A stretch of DNA of 64,000 nt, from positions 1,860,001-1,924,000 of the forward strand of contig NC_065574.1 in NCBI RefSeq assembly GCF_937616625.2, read 5' to 3'. Positions 25,001 through 37,311 of the stretch are shown here, piece by piece; the stretch's first letter is position 1, and every line of letters starts with the position of its first letter. Position numbers and translations under genes: made by a program. The DNA is from Mercurialis annua (taxonomy: Eukaryota > Streptophyta > Magnoliopsida > Malpighiales > Euphorbiaceae). The notes below the pieces were generated by a model. It was not told the origin of the DNA, ran no database searches, and saw only the letters and a program-made list of their open reading frames with translations.

Positions 25001-28000
25001 ATGTTGACGAAATTTGAAACGAAGAGTAATAGAGTGAAAGGACTGAGTTTCCACAGTAAGAGACCGTGGATCCTTGCGAGTCTTCACAGCGGTGTGATCC
25101 AACTATGGGATTATCGTATGGGAACTCTCATTGATCGATTTGATGAGCATGACGGTCCGGTTCGCGGCGTCCATTTTCACAAATCCCAGCCTCTCTTTGT
25201 CTCTGGAGGTAATTTAAGTTTTATTATAATTGCATTTTTCTTTTATTAATATGTTAATATTGAGTTGATTCGTGTTACGATTTATTGTTGTAGGATTTGT
25301 TAGTTGTGGATTCACATTGCGTAGTAGAATTAAGTAATTGTCTATTAGATCTAGGCGATTCGTATTGTTTGAATTTTTTTGGTGCAAATTTTAGCTTTAA
25401 CTGAGGTTTTTTTGTTTCTTTCCATTTGAGCTCTTACAGTTACGGAGAGTCTGTTTTCCCAGTTGTCGTATGTAATTTGGATCTACTGTGACGAAATTAA
25501 TGGAATCTTGGAAGTACTGTTGGGGATAATATTAATAACTAAAACAAGATATCATGCTGTAAATTGGGGTGATAGTGTAGTTACTTTGATGTGATTAGAA
25601 GGAAAAATTTAATTTCTGCAACTTGATTCCAGTGCTTGCCACTAAATACTACAGTTATGTGATTATGTCTTTCTTTTTCTTGATAGTCTCGTGGTTCAGT
25701 TGAAGGACCTTGTTTTCTAACTCACATATGCATTGTTGTTCTGCTGCTTTGAACCGTCTTTTGGAATTTTTTTGGAAAAACAATGTAGCTTATATTGAAA
25801 TTCGAGTTTGCAATTTCAGTCAATTGTTACTTTGTATTTCAAAATTTTGCACGTGAAAATATTGAAATACCTCAAAGATTGATAAGTCAAATTTCAGATT
25901 GTTGTGAATAAGAAACTTTTTTCTTATGGATGGTACATTTTTTTTTTAGTAACTGGTGGCCTTTTGCAGGTGATGATTACAAGATTAAAGTATGGAACTA
26001 CAAGATGCATAGGTGTCTATTTACACTTCTTGGACATCTTGATTACATCCGTACTGTGCAGTTTCACCATGAGTATCCATGGATTGTGAGTGCAAGTGAC
26101 GATCAGACCATCCGTATTTGGAACTGGCAGTCGCGTACATGCATATCTGTGTTGACTGGTCACAATCATTATGTCATGTGTGCTTCATTCCATCTTAAAG
26201 AGGATCTTGTTGTTTCTGCCTCTCTAGATCAGACTGTTCGTGTGTGGGATATTGGTGCACTGAGAAAGAAAACAGTTTCCCCAGCTGATGACATTCTGCG
26301 GTTGAGTCAGATGAATGCTGATCTATTTGGTGGGGTTGATGCCGTTGTTAAGTATGTCTTGGAAGGCCATGATCGAGGAGTCAACTGGGCATCATTTCAC
26401 CCCAATCTTCCCTTGATTGTCTCAGGAGCAGATGATCGTCAAGTGAAATTGTGGCGCATGAATGGTTAGTTGGCAAAGACATAACATGCATCCCTTAACT
26501 CCCTTTTTAGTTTTACCATTTGATATTAACTGATTATTTAGCAATTCGTATACATAGCTTTCATGTATCGTCTGTTTTAGGCTTCTTGAAACTCTAGTTG
26601 CATTTATATATGAGACCTCAATTGATGCCTCCATAAATCCATTTTTTAAAGTCATATTTTGAATTCAGGTAAATTTGTTAACTGAATTGTCTGGTTTGAT
26701 TTCAGATACAAAGGCTTGGGAAGTGGACACATTGAGAGGACACATGAATAATGTATCATGTGTTATGTTTCATGCCAAGCAGGATATCATTGTTTCAAAT
26801 TCAGAGGATAAGAGCATCCGTGTCTGGGATGTAACTAAACGAACTGGAGTTCAAACTTTTCGCCGAGAGCATGACCGGTTTTGGATCCTTGCATCACACC
26901 CTGAGATGAATCTTCTTGCTGCAGGTCATGATAGTGGTATGATCGTCTTTAAGTTAGAGAGAGAAAGGCCTGCTTTTGCAGTGAGTGGTGACTCTTTGTT
27001 CTATGCCAAAGATCGCTTTTTGCGGTTTTATGAGTTTTCAACTCAAAAAGATACTCAGGTGATTCCTATTAGGAGACCTGGTACCACTAGTCTGAATCAA
27101 AGCCCAAGAACACTGTCTTATAGTCCTACTGAGAATGCTGTTCTTATATGCTCAGATGTGGATGGTGGAACTTATGAGTTGTATATCATACCAAAAGACA
27201 GCATTGGTAGGGGTGATACTGTGCAAGAGGCAAAGAGGGGTGCTGGAGGATCAGCTGTATTTGTGGCTCGAAATCGATTTGCGGTTCTTGAAAAAAGCAG
27301 CAACCAAGTCTTAGTCAAAAACCTGAAGAATGAAGTTGTTAAGAAGAGCGGTCTTCCCATTGCTACTGATGCAATATTCTATGCTGGTACTGGTAACTTG
27401 CTTTGCAGGGCAGAGGACAGGGTAGTCATATTTGATCTCCAGCAAAGAATAGTTCTTGGGGATCTTCAAACACCATTTATTAAGTATGTCATTTGGTCTA
27501 ATGATATGGAAAATGTTGCCTTGCTCAGTAAACATGCCATCATCATTGCTAGCAAGAAGCTTGTGCACCAGTGCACTCTCCATGAGACAATCCGTGTAAA
27601 AAGTGGAGCTTGGGATGATAATGGTGTTTTCATATATACCACTTTAAATCACATAAAGTACTGCTTACCCAATGGTGATAGTGGCATAATCAGAACTCTT
27701 GATGTACCTATTTACATTACCAAGGTATCTGGAAATACCATATTCTGCTTGGATCGGGATGGGAAGAGCAGAAATATTGACATTGATGCTACAGAATACG
27801 TATTCAAACTTTCTCTTTTGCGGAAGAAGTATGACCATGTCATGAGCATGATTAGGAACTCCCAGCTTTGTGGGCAAGCGATGATTGCTTATTTGCAGCA
27901 AAAGGGTTTTCCTGAAGTTGCTTTGCATTTTGTGAAGGATGAGAGAACTCGATTTAATTTGGCTCTAGAAAGTGGAAATATTCAGATTGCTGTTGCTTCA

Positions 28001-29656
28001 GCAAAGGAAATTGATGAGAAAGATCACTGGTATAGGTTGGGGGTGGAAGCTCTTCGCCAAGGTAATGCGGCTATTGTTGAATATGCCTACCAGAGGACCA
28101 AAAACTTTGAGAGGTTATCTTTCCTCTATCTCATGACTGGAAATTTAGAAAAGCTTTCAAAAATGCTGAAAATTGCTGAAGTTAAGAATGATGTCATGGG
28201 CCAGTTTCATAATGCCCTCTATTTGGGTGATATACAAGAACGTGTCAAGATCTTGGAGAATTCTGGTCATTTGCCGCTTGCTTATATTACGGCTAAAGTC
28301 CATGGACTAGGGGATGTTGCTGAACGTCTAGCTGCTGATTTAGGAGATAATGTTCCATCTTTGCCTGAGGGTAAGGTGCCCTCTCTTCTGATACCTCCGG
28401 CTCCTGTGATGTGCGGCGGTGATTGGCCACTTCTAAGAGTCATGAGAGGCATATTTCAAGGTGGATTGGACGAAATGGGTAAAGGTGCTGTTGATGAGGA
28501 TGAGGATGCAGCTGAAGGTGATTGGGGCGGCGATCTAGATATGGATGATGTAGATGGCTTACAAAATGGAGATATTGCAGAAATTTTGGAGGATGGGGAA
28601 GAGGCTGATGAAAATGGCGAGGGAGGATGGGACCTTGAAGACTTGGAGCTCCCCCCTGAGGCAGACACACCGAGGGCTTCTGTTAGTGCTCGTTCATCCG
28701 TTTTTGTAGCCCCAACTCCTGGAATGCCTGTCAGCCAAATTTGGACCCAGAGATCATCACTTGCTGCTGAACATGCTGCAGCTGGCAATTTCGATACTGC
28801 CATGCGATTGCTCAACAGGCAATTAGGGATCCGGAATTTTGCTCCATTGAAATCCATGTTTCTTGATCTTCATTCAGGTAGCCACACTTATCTGCGTGCA
28901 TTTTCATCAACTCCAGTGATATCTCTGGCTATTGAACGAGGATGGTCCGAATCTTCTAGCCCTAACGTAAGGGGTCCTCCAGCTCTGGTATTCAATTTCG
29001 CTCAGTTGGACGAGAAGCTGAGGGCTGGATACAGAGCCACAACAGCTGGGAAATTCAGCGACGCACTTCGACTGTTTCTGAGCATACTTCATACAATTCC
29101 TTTAATTGTTGTCGAGTCAAGGAGGGAAGTTGATGAAGTCAAAGAGTTGATTATTATAGTCAAAGAATATGTTCTGGGTCTGAAGACGGAGCTTAAAAGG
29201 AGGGAAATGAAAGACAATCCAGTTCGTCAACAGGAGCTAGCAGCCTATTTCACTCACTGCAACCTTCAATTGCCTCATTTAAGGCTCGCCCTGCAAAATG
29301 CAATGACTGTTTGCTACAAGGCAAAGAATCTTGCTACTGCAGGTAACTTTGCAAGGCGGCTATTAGAGACGAACCCGACAATTGAGAGCCAGGCTAAGAT
29401 GGCCAGACAAGTGCTGGTGGCTGCAGAAAGAAATATGACAGATGCTTCTGAGCTAAACTATGATTTCAGAAACCCATTTGTGACATGTGGTGCAACATAC
29501 GTTCCGATTTACCGAGGACAAAAGGACGTTACTTGCCCTTATTGTAGTTCACGATTTGTACCAAGCCAGGAAGGACAGTTATGTTCCGTTTGTGAACTCG
29601 CTGTTGTTGGTGCAGATGCTTCTGGGTTACTCTGTTCTCCTACCCAGATACGATGA
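25001..29656 (+). CDS. COPA: Coatomer subunit alpha (alpha-COP)
   Basis: Three exons, 25001-25208, 25970-26464 and 26706-29656, give 1217 residues, matching the usual 1216-1218 of plant alpha-COP. Both introns have GT-AG borders and are phase 1 (SGG|DDYK and MN|DTKAW). Alpha-COP is the large scaffold of the COPI coat, which carries retrograde Golgi-to-ER traffic and binds dilysine cargo tails. The N-terminal WD40 propeller (about residues 7-300) shows repeats ending in LWDYR, VWNYK, IWNWQ, VWDIG, LWRMN and VWDVT, each after a GH...F pattern. A second beta-propeller and alpha-solenoid follow. An acidic linker rich in Asp/Glu/Gly lies around 760-830. The C-terminal coatomer-alpha domain, which binds epsilon-COP, contains CPYCSSRF and CSVCELAVV cysteine pairs. 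A 5'-UTR intron is likely. The gene looks intact. Confidence 0.97.
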
Positions 29657-31860
29657 GCAGATACGAGACCGAGAGGTTTTTTCAATTATTTTTCAGCTCG
29701 TCTTATCGACAGCGGAAGTTGGTCGGCTTATCTTGATTGATTGTTTTCTATCTGCAGGAGAAAAGAAAAGGTACGAGCTATAGTAAGAAGAGTTAAATTG
29801 CCCTGTGAATTTGTTCGTGCTATATTTTTTTTTGCTAAATCATATCCTTTTACCCCTTTTTACTTAGTTGATAATGATTTTGGATGTAATAAACTACTTG
29901 AGAATTTTGACTTGGGCTTATTCTTGTTAGCTGTTTATAGGCAAGGGGGCTCTTGTTGTTATATTAGATAATCTTTATAGGCACGACAAATTACATACCA
30001 GTTGTATGGCAAATTTGCTTATTTGTGACGATTTTGGGTTTCAATTGGTTGTAGTTTTTCTAGTTTGTTTGTATCCAGCGATTTTATTAAATCATCACCT
30101 TTCATATTGGTACAAATGAGATGCCTTGGGTTTGTCGTAAATGAATTGATGTCCTGTGATAAAAGTGCAGAAGAACTTGCCACACTGGCAAAAATTCTCT
30201 TCATTAACATGGGAGATATTTTGAAATCCCCGAGGATCGAATGTCATATTCGTTAGTGACGGAAGTCTTTTTACGTGATATAAATGTATAATCTCGCAAT
30301 TGTGATCATTGATTTCAACAAAGGTTCATTTTATTCTGCCAACTTGTTATAAAAGATAAAAAGATTTCCAACTTCCAAGTTTGTCTTAACAAAATTGTCA
30401 ACATTTTGTCAATTTTAGATCAGTTTATATCCTAATTTTGAATCAACTAGTCAATTTTGGGATGCAAACTATGACGAGCTGTGGATTTTCTTGTCATAAA
30501 ATGTAAATCTGGACACTGAAGATTTTCTGTGCTTAGATGAAGGAATAAATAGTTCATTAATTAAGTGGCAAGTATATAAGTTAATTAGACATAAAAAGAT
30601 TATGAATTTATTAAATATTATGCATTTGGAAGATCTGCTATAGAATTCTTGCAGCATGTAGTATCAAAAACCACATTTCTTGTATTTTGTAACTTTTTTG
30701 TAATTTTAGTTTCTAATAATTGTCACTATTTTTAGCAACTAAAAATTTCCCCATGAGTATTAAGGTAGCCAATATTGTCAATCATGAAGACTAATGCTTA
30801 ATTCTACCTTGATGAAATGGTAATTTGACCACCTTTTAGATTTTTCTCTCTTTTAGACTAATACTTCTCTTATTCTAATTTCATTATATTTTTTTGAATA
30901 TTACGTATTAATTAAAAAATAATTTTAAAGTATTTTTAGTTTAAATTTCTTTATTGATCAATATCTTCTGCTATATGTTTTTTGTTATAAATATTAATGT
31001 CATAAGAGGATCATATGAATATAAATTATACTTTATTTATTGAAATTTGTTAAACAATGTGCATGTATAATTTTTTCAATTAGATTGAAATAAAATGATA
31101 TTATATCATATAGTGTAAAATTAAATGTTTGCATTTCTCAATAATGTATTTCTCACTTTATTTGTTTATTTATAGTAACTTATAAGTATATCCTGTATTA
31201 GATTTTTGATATAATTTATTAATTTGTACAAGTGACTTTTTATATGAAAATTATTGTGTTTAAATAATTTTGTATGTGTATTGGTTTTATATTTATGATA
31301 TTTAATAAAAAAATATGTTTATATTATATATTATAACATGGTAAATTTATGATATTTTACCCAACATTTAACTATTTTTTTGCTTCCCCGTTAAGGTAGG
31401 TAGCAATTGTTTGGCTCAACTTGAATCAAAAGCTAACCAACGTCAAAATATAACTTTAGGGAACATCCAATTTAACTCAGTTAGCTCTTTCCATTGCTAA
31501 ATTCATTTTATTTTCGCTTTCTTTTTCACTACAAATTGTGATTTATTTATACTTAAATAAAAAAAATTGAATAATGTGTTTTCTCTATTTTAATTTAAAT
31601 TTACACTAATTAATTAATGTCTAGTCTAATTAATAATTTTAATTTTAATTTTTTATCTTCTTTAATTAATGCCTTTTAAAAAGAAATTTATTTTAAAATA
31701 TGTAATATATTTAACATTCTATAAGAACAAAGATATAAAATTATTAATTATTGAAATAATGTGTAAAATTCTTTTCAATTAGATCCAGAAAAAGGGGAGC
31801 TATATTTTATTCTTGCTGAAGAAGTTTAGTGTAACGTAGACACTTTTTGTTTAAAAGTCT
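29657..31860. other. Downstream of coatomer alpha; AT-rich intergenic DNA
   Basis: The first few hundred bases are probably 3' UTR. The rest is very AT-rich, with only short unsupported reading frames and no bounded repeat that I can define. Confidence 0.45.
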
Positions 31861-31863
31861 GCC

Positions 31864-31940
31864 CACGTGTCGGAACCCAATTGGTAAAAATACGTGGACC
31901 GATGAAAAGAGATAGTAAAGCCCATGAGACAGTACGTGTA
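31864..31940 (+). promoter_or_regulatory. Cluster of ACGT-core (ABRE/G-box) motifs
   Basis: CACGTGTC (31864-31871), TACGTGGA (31891-31898) and TACGTGTA (31933-31940) lie in 77 bp, 24-100 bp upstream of the TATA box of the next gene. ACGTG cores bind bZIP factors of the ABF/GBF type; paired ABREs are typical of abscisic-acid and stress-responsive promoters. Function is inferred. Confidence 0.55.
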
Positions 31941-31963
31941 AATCCCACACCAAACAAAAATAA

Positions 31964-31971
31964 TATAAATA
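31964..31971 (+). promoter_or_regulatory. Putative TATA box of the small acidic protein gene
   Basis: TATAAATA about 100 nt upstream of the start codon, giving a predicted leader of about 70 nt. Confidence 0.55.
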
Positions 31972-32069
31972 AATCGAAATGATAATACTTCATCAGAGTT
32001 TCACTCACGACAAAAAACTTCAAAATACACAACAACACGAAACACAGAAGAAAAAAAAATCAAATCTCA

Positions 32070-32591
32070 ATGGCAAAGGCAACGATCACCATGGAATCAC
32101 TATCTCAACAACAGGGTGAAGATCTTCATTTCCTCGACGACAATCAAGAAACTGATCACTGGGAATTTATCAACCAATCCGACGCTGATTCTGATACTGA
32201 ATCTTTACTCAGTATTGAAAATGGGTTCGTTTCTTGGCGAATTCTAACACCGGATTCAGATTCACCCATTACCCACCAAGAAATCGAAACCCTAGAGCCA
32301 ATTATTCAAGAACAGGATTATCCGGTTGAGGCGTTGATTTTAATTGATGATAATCACGAGGAAGATCATGATCTTGATCATGATCATGATGATGATGACG
32401 AGGAAGAGGGCGGTTATGGGTTGGACGATGAACTGGTGCCGTGGGATGTGTGTGAGAAATTAGGGCGGCAGAGGATGAGAAAATTGGGGAAAAGGGGGTT
32501 TGCTAAAATGGGGAATTCGAAGAGGAATGCGCTTCTTCATGTGAAACCTGGGGCTGTTTTTGGGAAGCATGGATGGGGAATTAAGGCTTGA
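32070..32591 (+). CDS. Small acidic plant protein of unknown function
   Basis: A single exon of 173 residues. I do not recognise a named family. The N-terminal half is rich in Asp, Glu and Gln, with HWEFINQSDADSDTESLLSIENGFVSWRILTP (a W-x-x-x-x-S...S-D-T-E-S pattern). The middle is a strongly acidic His/Asp run (HDLDHDHDDDDEEE, residues about 101-114). The C-terminal third is basic, with VPWDVCEKLGRQRMRKLGKRG and VKPGAVFGKHGWGIKA at the very end, and looks like the conserved part. No signal peptide or membrane segment is visible. The acidic middle and basic tail would suit a nuclear or nucleic-acid-associated protein, but that is a guess. A second in-frame AUG at 32091, in context ACCATGG, is also plausible. 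The upstream region holds ABRE-like motifs and a TATA box. Confidence 0.8.
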   Translation: MAKATITMESLSQQQGEDLHFLDDNQETDHWEFINQSDADSDTESLLSIENGFVSWRILTPDSDSPITHQEIETLEPIIQEQDYPVEALILIDDNHEEDHDLDHDHDDDDEEEGGYGLDDELVPWDVCEKLGRQRMRKLGKRGFAKMGNSKRNALLHVKPGAVFGKHGWGIKA

Positions 32592-33102
32592 ATTTTGAAG
32601 GTAAAATTTGAATTTGGGGGAAATTTTATTTGATCTTTAAAAAATGGATGTTTATGTCCATTTTAAAAGATTTTATATTTGTTTTTAAGTGGCTGATTAA
32701 TTAGATGATGTGATGTGATGTAAGTATGTGGAATTTTAACTAGGGGTAGTTAATTTTTTAGATTGTGATGATGGAATTGTGGTGTTATGGATGTTAATTG
32801 GCTTATTAATGTTCATTTATAATTGTATATGATCTTTGTTTTTATGTGTTTTTGTTTCTGTGTGTTGGATTAACTGTTGATTAGTGGTTTATTTGTATGT
32901 ATTGTGAATTTGAAACCTTTTTAATTGAGGAGTTTGTGAAGATATCGACCTAATTTTTTTTTTGGAGTTGATTGAATAATAAATCTAGGAAATGGGTCTA
33001 ATTTGTAATAATTTTGAGGAAAAGATGGATCTTAGTGTCCATATGTGCACTGTTTACTGTTCACCATTTAGTAACAATGGTGTTTACGATTGGAATTACT
33101 AA
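32592..33102. other. 3' flank of the small acidic protein gene
   Basis: T-rich sequence consistent with 3' UTR followed by intergenic DNA; no further feature. Confidence 0.4.
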
Positions 33103-33228
33103 TTAAAAAAAGGGGATTAGGCGGGATGGATTAACTCAAGCGGTAAAATCGTCTCATCCAAATAGATCTCGAGTACAAGTTAATTGAAGCGAGGTGAAAT
33201 CCTTTAATCCTCTTAAAAAAAAGGATTA
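33103..33228 (+). mobile_element. Short SINE-like element with target duplication
   Basis: The body (about 33120-33212) carries GGATTAACTCAAGCGGTAAA (A-box-like) and CTCGAGTACAAGTT (B-box-like), then an A-run. It is flanked by near-identical TTAAAAAAAGGGGATTA (33103-33119) and TTAAAAAAAAGGATTA (33213-33228), which look like a target duplication. Confidence 0.5.
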
Positions 33229-33682
33229 ACGACCAAACAAAAACAAACGCTTTGTGAGAACATCAATTATATTTAAACTTGTTAATTATAGCCATTTTTG
33301 TTTCAACCGTAGCCAATTTAAATAAAATTAATCAATTAGCTAATAAGTTTGGACAAAGCTCGCTAACTGTTTAGATTTATTTGGCCATTAATCCTAAGAA
33401 GGATGAGAGAAAGTGGGAATTATATGTTTATTCGTTTCAAACCAGTGAAATTGTATGCATTTCTTTAGTTTTCAAGCGTATTGGAGGTTTAGTGCAGTGT
33501 GAAATTTAAGTGATGGTATCTTTAAATAGTGGTCCTGATCAATGATCATGAAATGAAAAATATTAATTTCATTTTTTAGTTCATCCAATTTTGCAATTTT
33601 ATGGAGGCAGGCTGGGTTACAAAAGAATAACTTAATTCTTTTATAGCAGTTCATTTCTAACTTGAAATGATATTCGCACGAC

Positions 33683-33737
33683 GGGCTATTAGTTCATTGG
33701 TAGAGCGCGCTCCTGATAATTGAGTCGTTGTTTGCCT
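33683..33737 (+). pseudogene. trnI-GAU: Nuclear insert of plastid trnI-GAU 5' exon and intron start
   Basis: GGGCTATTAGTTCATTGGTA followed by GAGCGCGCTCCTGATAATTG and AGTCGTTGT closely follows the plastid trnI-GAU first exon and the start of its group II intron as I recall them, with about five changes. The rest of the intron and the 3' exon are not recognisable, so this is a short, decayed plastid-to-nucleus transfer and not a working gene. Confidence 0.65.
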
Positions 33738-33967
33738 CTTGTTGAGGACATCTCTTTCAGAGAGTGGGCCTAAGTATCAGTCTAGGCCTGCCTAATTCAG
33801 CTCATTTAAATCGGTTTGGACAATTAGTTGTACTACCAAATTCGATCCAAGCTATAGTCTGAATTCGTATTAAATCTGCTTTTTTCTTTTTAAAATTAAA
33901 TTCTCACGTACATCTAAACAATAAATGAATCTAGATTAAATTAATTTTTGCATATAAATGAATTTGG

Positions 33968-34046
33968 TCTGGTTGGATCCGGCCCATGATCATATCTGGT
34001 TTGATCCGGCCCATGATCATATCTGGTTTGATCCGGCCCATGGTTA
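33968..34046. repeat. Three-copy 27-bp tandem repeat
   Basis: The unit TCTGGTTTGATCCGGCCCAT plus GATCATA starts at 33968, 33995 and 34022; the last copy is partial (25 bp) and ends in GGTTA. Confidence 0.9.
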
Positions 34047-34452
34047 AGTCTAAGTGTGTGTGAGACAGTGAGTGTTGCCATCTTATCTTGCTCAACTGCG
34101 GAGTGACAGACTAGGGGCTCTGTGGATGACTGACGGCGTTAGAGTTGTAGCTTTGTCAGATAGCACATTTAGGAATAGTATGTGGAATTGTAGATGTTAT
34201 ATCAAACAGCGGTTGCTCAGATTTGTTACCGGAAAACATTGAAAGATAAGATGATTTCAATTTGGATAAAGAGAAACCTGTAACCAGAAAATAGAAAGAC
34301 TGAATATTCTAATTACCTTATTTTTCTAAGACTTCGTCTCCGGAAAATACTCTTATTTTTTCTATTTTTTTAGCTTATATTTTAAATTTTTAAAATTGTC
34401 GATATAATTATATTTTTACATTTTTAATTTCAATTGTACTTATTTTTTTAGA

Positions 34453-34828
34453 GGTATTGGCAAAATAAATACTGACGTTTCATTTTTTTTAGCGATTTAA
34501 GCCTAATATTTAAAACGTTACAAAACAAATCGCAATCTTTTCAATTTTTGCATTTTGTAGTCTCATTCCAAAATTCGGTCATTTTTTCATCTTTTTTAGG
34601 CTATAGAGTGTAAAAATACGAAAAGTTGGGATTTTATTTGCAAAATTTTAAAGTGTTGAAATTTAATATGTCAATAATATGATTGCCACATATGCAAATA
34701 ATGGCTGAATAACAGTTTGGGCTACAAAATGCAAAAATTGGAAAAATTAGGGTTTGTTTGGTAACGTTTTAAACGTTTAGCATAAATCGTAAAAATAGTG
34801 AAGTGTTAGGATTTGTTTTGTCAATACT
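34453..34828. mobile_element. Foldback MITE
   Basis: The left arm GGTATTGGCAAAATAAAT and right arm, reverse-complemented AGTATTGACAAAACAAAT, continue as imperfect inverted repeats for over 100 bp, including TTTTTGCATTTTGTAG in both arms. No coding. Target duplication is unclear because the flanks are T-rich. Confidence 0.65.
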
Positions 34829-35116
34829 TTTTTTTAAAAGTATATTTTTTCACTTCAAAAAAATTCAAATATATTCTTTATATTTGACTAATAGCCTCAA
34901 GTTTTAGTATTTTTAGAATAATTAGAATTTATTTAGATTACATGTCAAATATGGAGGACAAAGTTGAAAATTTTTATAATGAAAAAACTCTAATTCTAAA
35001 GAAAAAGGGATTTGAAATATAAACAAAAAATTGAAAAATATGGAATATTTGTGGATGATTAGACCTTTTTCTAAAAATGTTATTTATAATGTTTAAATAA
35101 TTTTTAAAAATAAACA

Positions 35117-35220
35117 TTTTTTTTTATATAATTGGGAAGGGGGGAGCGCTTGTGGGAGAAATCGAACCCACGACCTAGCAATTTGCTGCCTAGCGCTTAT
35201 ACCATTTGAGCTAAAGTTCA
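35117..35220 (-). mobile_element. tRNA-derived SINE-like element, second copy
   Basis: Minus strand: TAGCTCAAATGGTATAAGCG (A-box-like), then GTGGGTTCGATTTCTCCCAC (B-box in a hairpin), AAGCGCTCCCCCCTTCCC and an A/T tail. The same family as 24100-24210. Confidence 0.6.
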
Positions 35221-36878
35221 TTGGTTTAAAACTAAACATATTTAGTACATTTTCTCCTTTTTATTTTCTTTTTCTATCTATCTCGTATTAATAGTATTCT
35301 TTTATTATCAATGAAATACTCATTGTTGTAAAACAAAATTGCTACATTCTCCTATAAGAGACTATATATTATAGGGAGCAAATTTGTACTATGGTCAAAA
35401 GCATTTTAAAGCAGCATCAGTTCAAATTGAGATAAATGTCCTTCAACTATAAATCATGCACCCATAGACCTACACCATCTATAATGTCCACGCTTTTTTT
35501 AAAAAAGAAATGTTGTTTAATTTAATATTTTCGTAAGAAAAAATAACCTAATTTTAATTGTAATTCTATTTATAATTATTAGTTAATTAAATGTCAGGGA
35601 AATAAAATATTTATAAATTAAAGTTTGTGTAGTAAGTATCATGATCATGTTAAACCATAGGGATTATAGTATAATTAGTGCATAATAATATCAAATGTTG
35701 CTTTTGAATCATTTAACACATAGTGAAATATCTAAGAAAAATTAACCGGAAAAAAGAGACACTAATAAATACTAGTAGTAATTTTTACTTAGCACCGGTA
35801 GATAATGGGAATTGTATAGTTATATAAAAATAAATTAAGAGAAGTTTATAAAATATCTTAAGTTATATGATTGGATCCATAAATAAAATACGAGTCTGGA
35901 CTAAGTAAGGTTTTATGACATATTTTTTTAGTACATTATCGAATTATTCCTTTGAAAACTTGGTACCTTTGTCACCCAAAAAATGGCTTTAAGCTAGCTA
36001 GTGACGTTCCCATTATTTTTAGGAGAAAATGACACGTCGTTTTTAACCCAAAAAGAATCAAAAAACTATAATATCATACTTATTATTTTTTATCATACTT
36101 AATCCATATATAATTTGTAAATGTACATATAATACTCTTATTAGTAGACTGCAGGTCTACTTGGATTCTTGTTTGAATAAAAAAAAATATTTTTCAGTTT
36201 CATTTTTCATTTCCTAAAACTGTTTTAGTTTACTATCTAAACGTATCTAATCTAATTTATTTTTTAAATAATATTTTTTAAAATTCAAAGAAATGAATAA
36301 AAAAATAAAAAATACTTTTCTCAACTACAATGTCAAATATACTCTATAATATGAGAGATAATTTCTGTTTTCGTTTAATTTTCATTAGGAGATTTTAATT
36401 AATCAAATCGGTCAAATACAAAATAATATGTATATTACTCATTAGGTCATTAATTGAAAGACAACTCAAATATTTTTGGATATTCACTTTTATACAAATT
36501 AGTAAATTTTTAATATGATTTAGTACAGACTAAAATCACATAAATAAAATTTATAATTTAAACATAATAGATGTATATATTAAGATAAATCCATAAAAGA
36601 ATTCCACCCACACACAATAATTCCCTATCATTTCATGTAGCTAGAAAAAGCCAATTTATATGGTCAATTTGCAGTATACACATGGGCTCACGAAGTACGT
36701 TACTGTTGACCATAAATCAAAATATAGATATAGACTATAGTCGTACACCTCTTGTAGTTGTACAATATCATTTCATTTGAAAATGTAATATATCAATTAC
36801 GGCAAACAAAAATGTAAATCAAATTATCCAAGTATTAACACTAAAAAATGATGAGAATTTTTCCTTTTTGTTTATTTG
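35221..36878. other. AT-rich intergenic DNA
   Basis: No gene, RNA gene or bounded repeat recognised. Confidence 0.4.
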
Positions 36879-37050
36879 ATCATGAGGTGTCCTGAACGGG
36901 TTCCAACTATGAAACAACACCTTTAAGCCTTTCACATTCAGACTAATCCCTCTCTCGAGCTGGGTAGGTCCCTTACGGGAGGCAAACCTCTGGCCCCAAG
37001 TTTTAAACGGCTGCATACATGAGTACGGTTCGAACCCGCGACCACACTTA
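36879..37050 (-). mobile_element. 5'-truncated SINE-like element
   Basis: The minus strand begins at a pol III B-box-like GTCGCGGGTTCGAACC and runs through GCAGCCGTTTAAAACTTGGG, CCTCCCGTAAGGGACCTACC and GGAACCCGTTCAGGACACCTC. This is typical of plant tRNA-related SINE bodies, but no A-box is found upstream, so it looks truncated. Confidence 0.5.
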
Positions 37051-37311
37051 TGTTGAATTAAAAAAATGTTGCAAACTATGAAAATTTGGTTGTATTATCT
37101 ATCGTTTTATGAGAATTTATGAAAATTTCAAATTGGTATTCCTCTATTTTGATAATAATAATTTATAAATTTTTAGTGGAGAAAGTGTTTATATATTCTT
37201 CTTACTTTATACAGATTTATAACTAATTAAATTATATTATCCATACAATAAATTCATGAAAATTTATACAATATGGAATAAAGGTAAAGTGATTTCATTT
37301 AGGTTTAATAT

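Noticed and set aside
25930..26469. A separate WD40 gene starting at 25930
   Set aside because: The first residues are intron; the true exon starts at 25970 and continues coatomer alpha exon 1 in phase.
28440..28857. Antisense frames rich in Ser/Pro/His within coatomer alpha
   Set aside because: Shadows of the acidic linker of alpha-COP read on the opposite strand.
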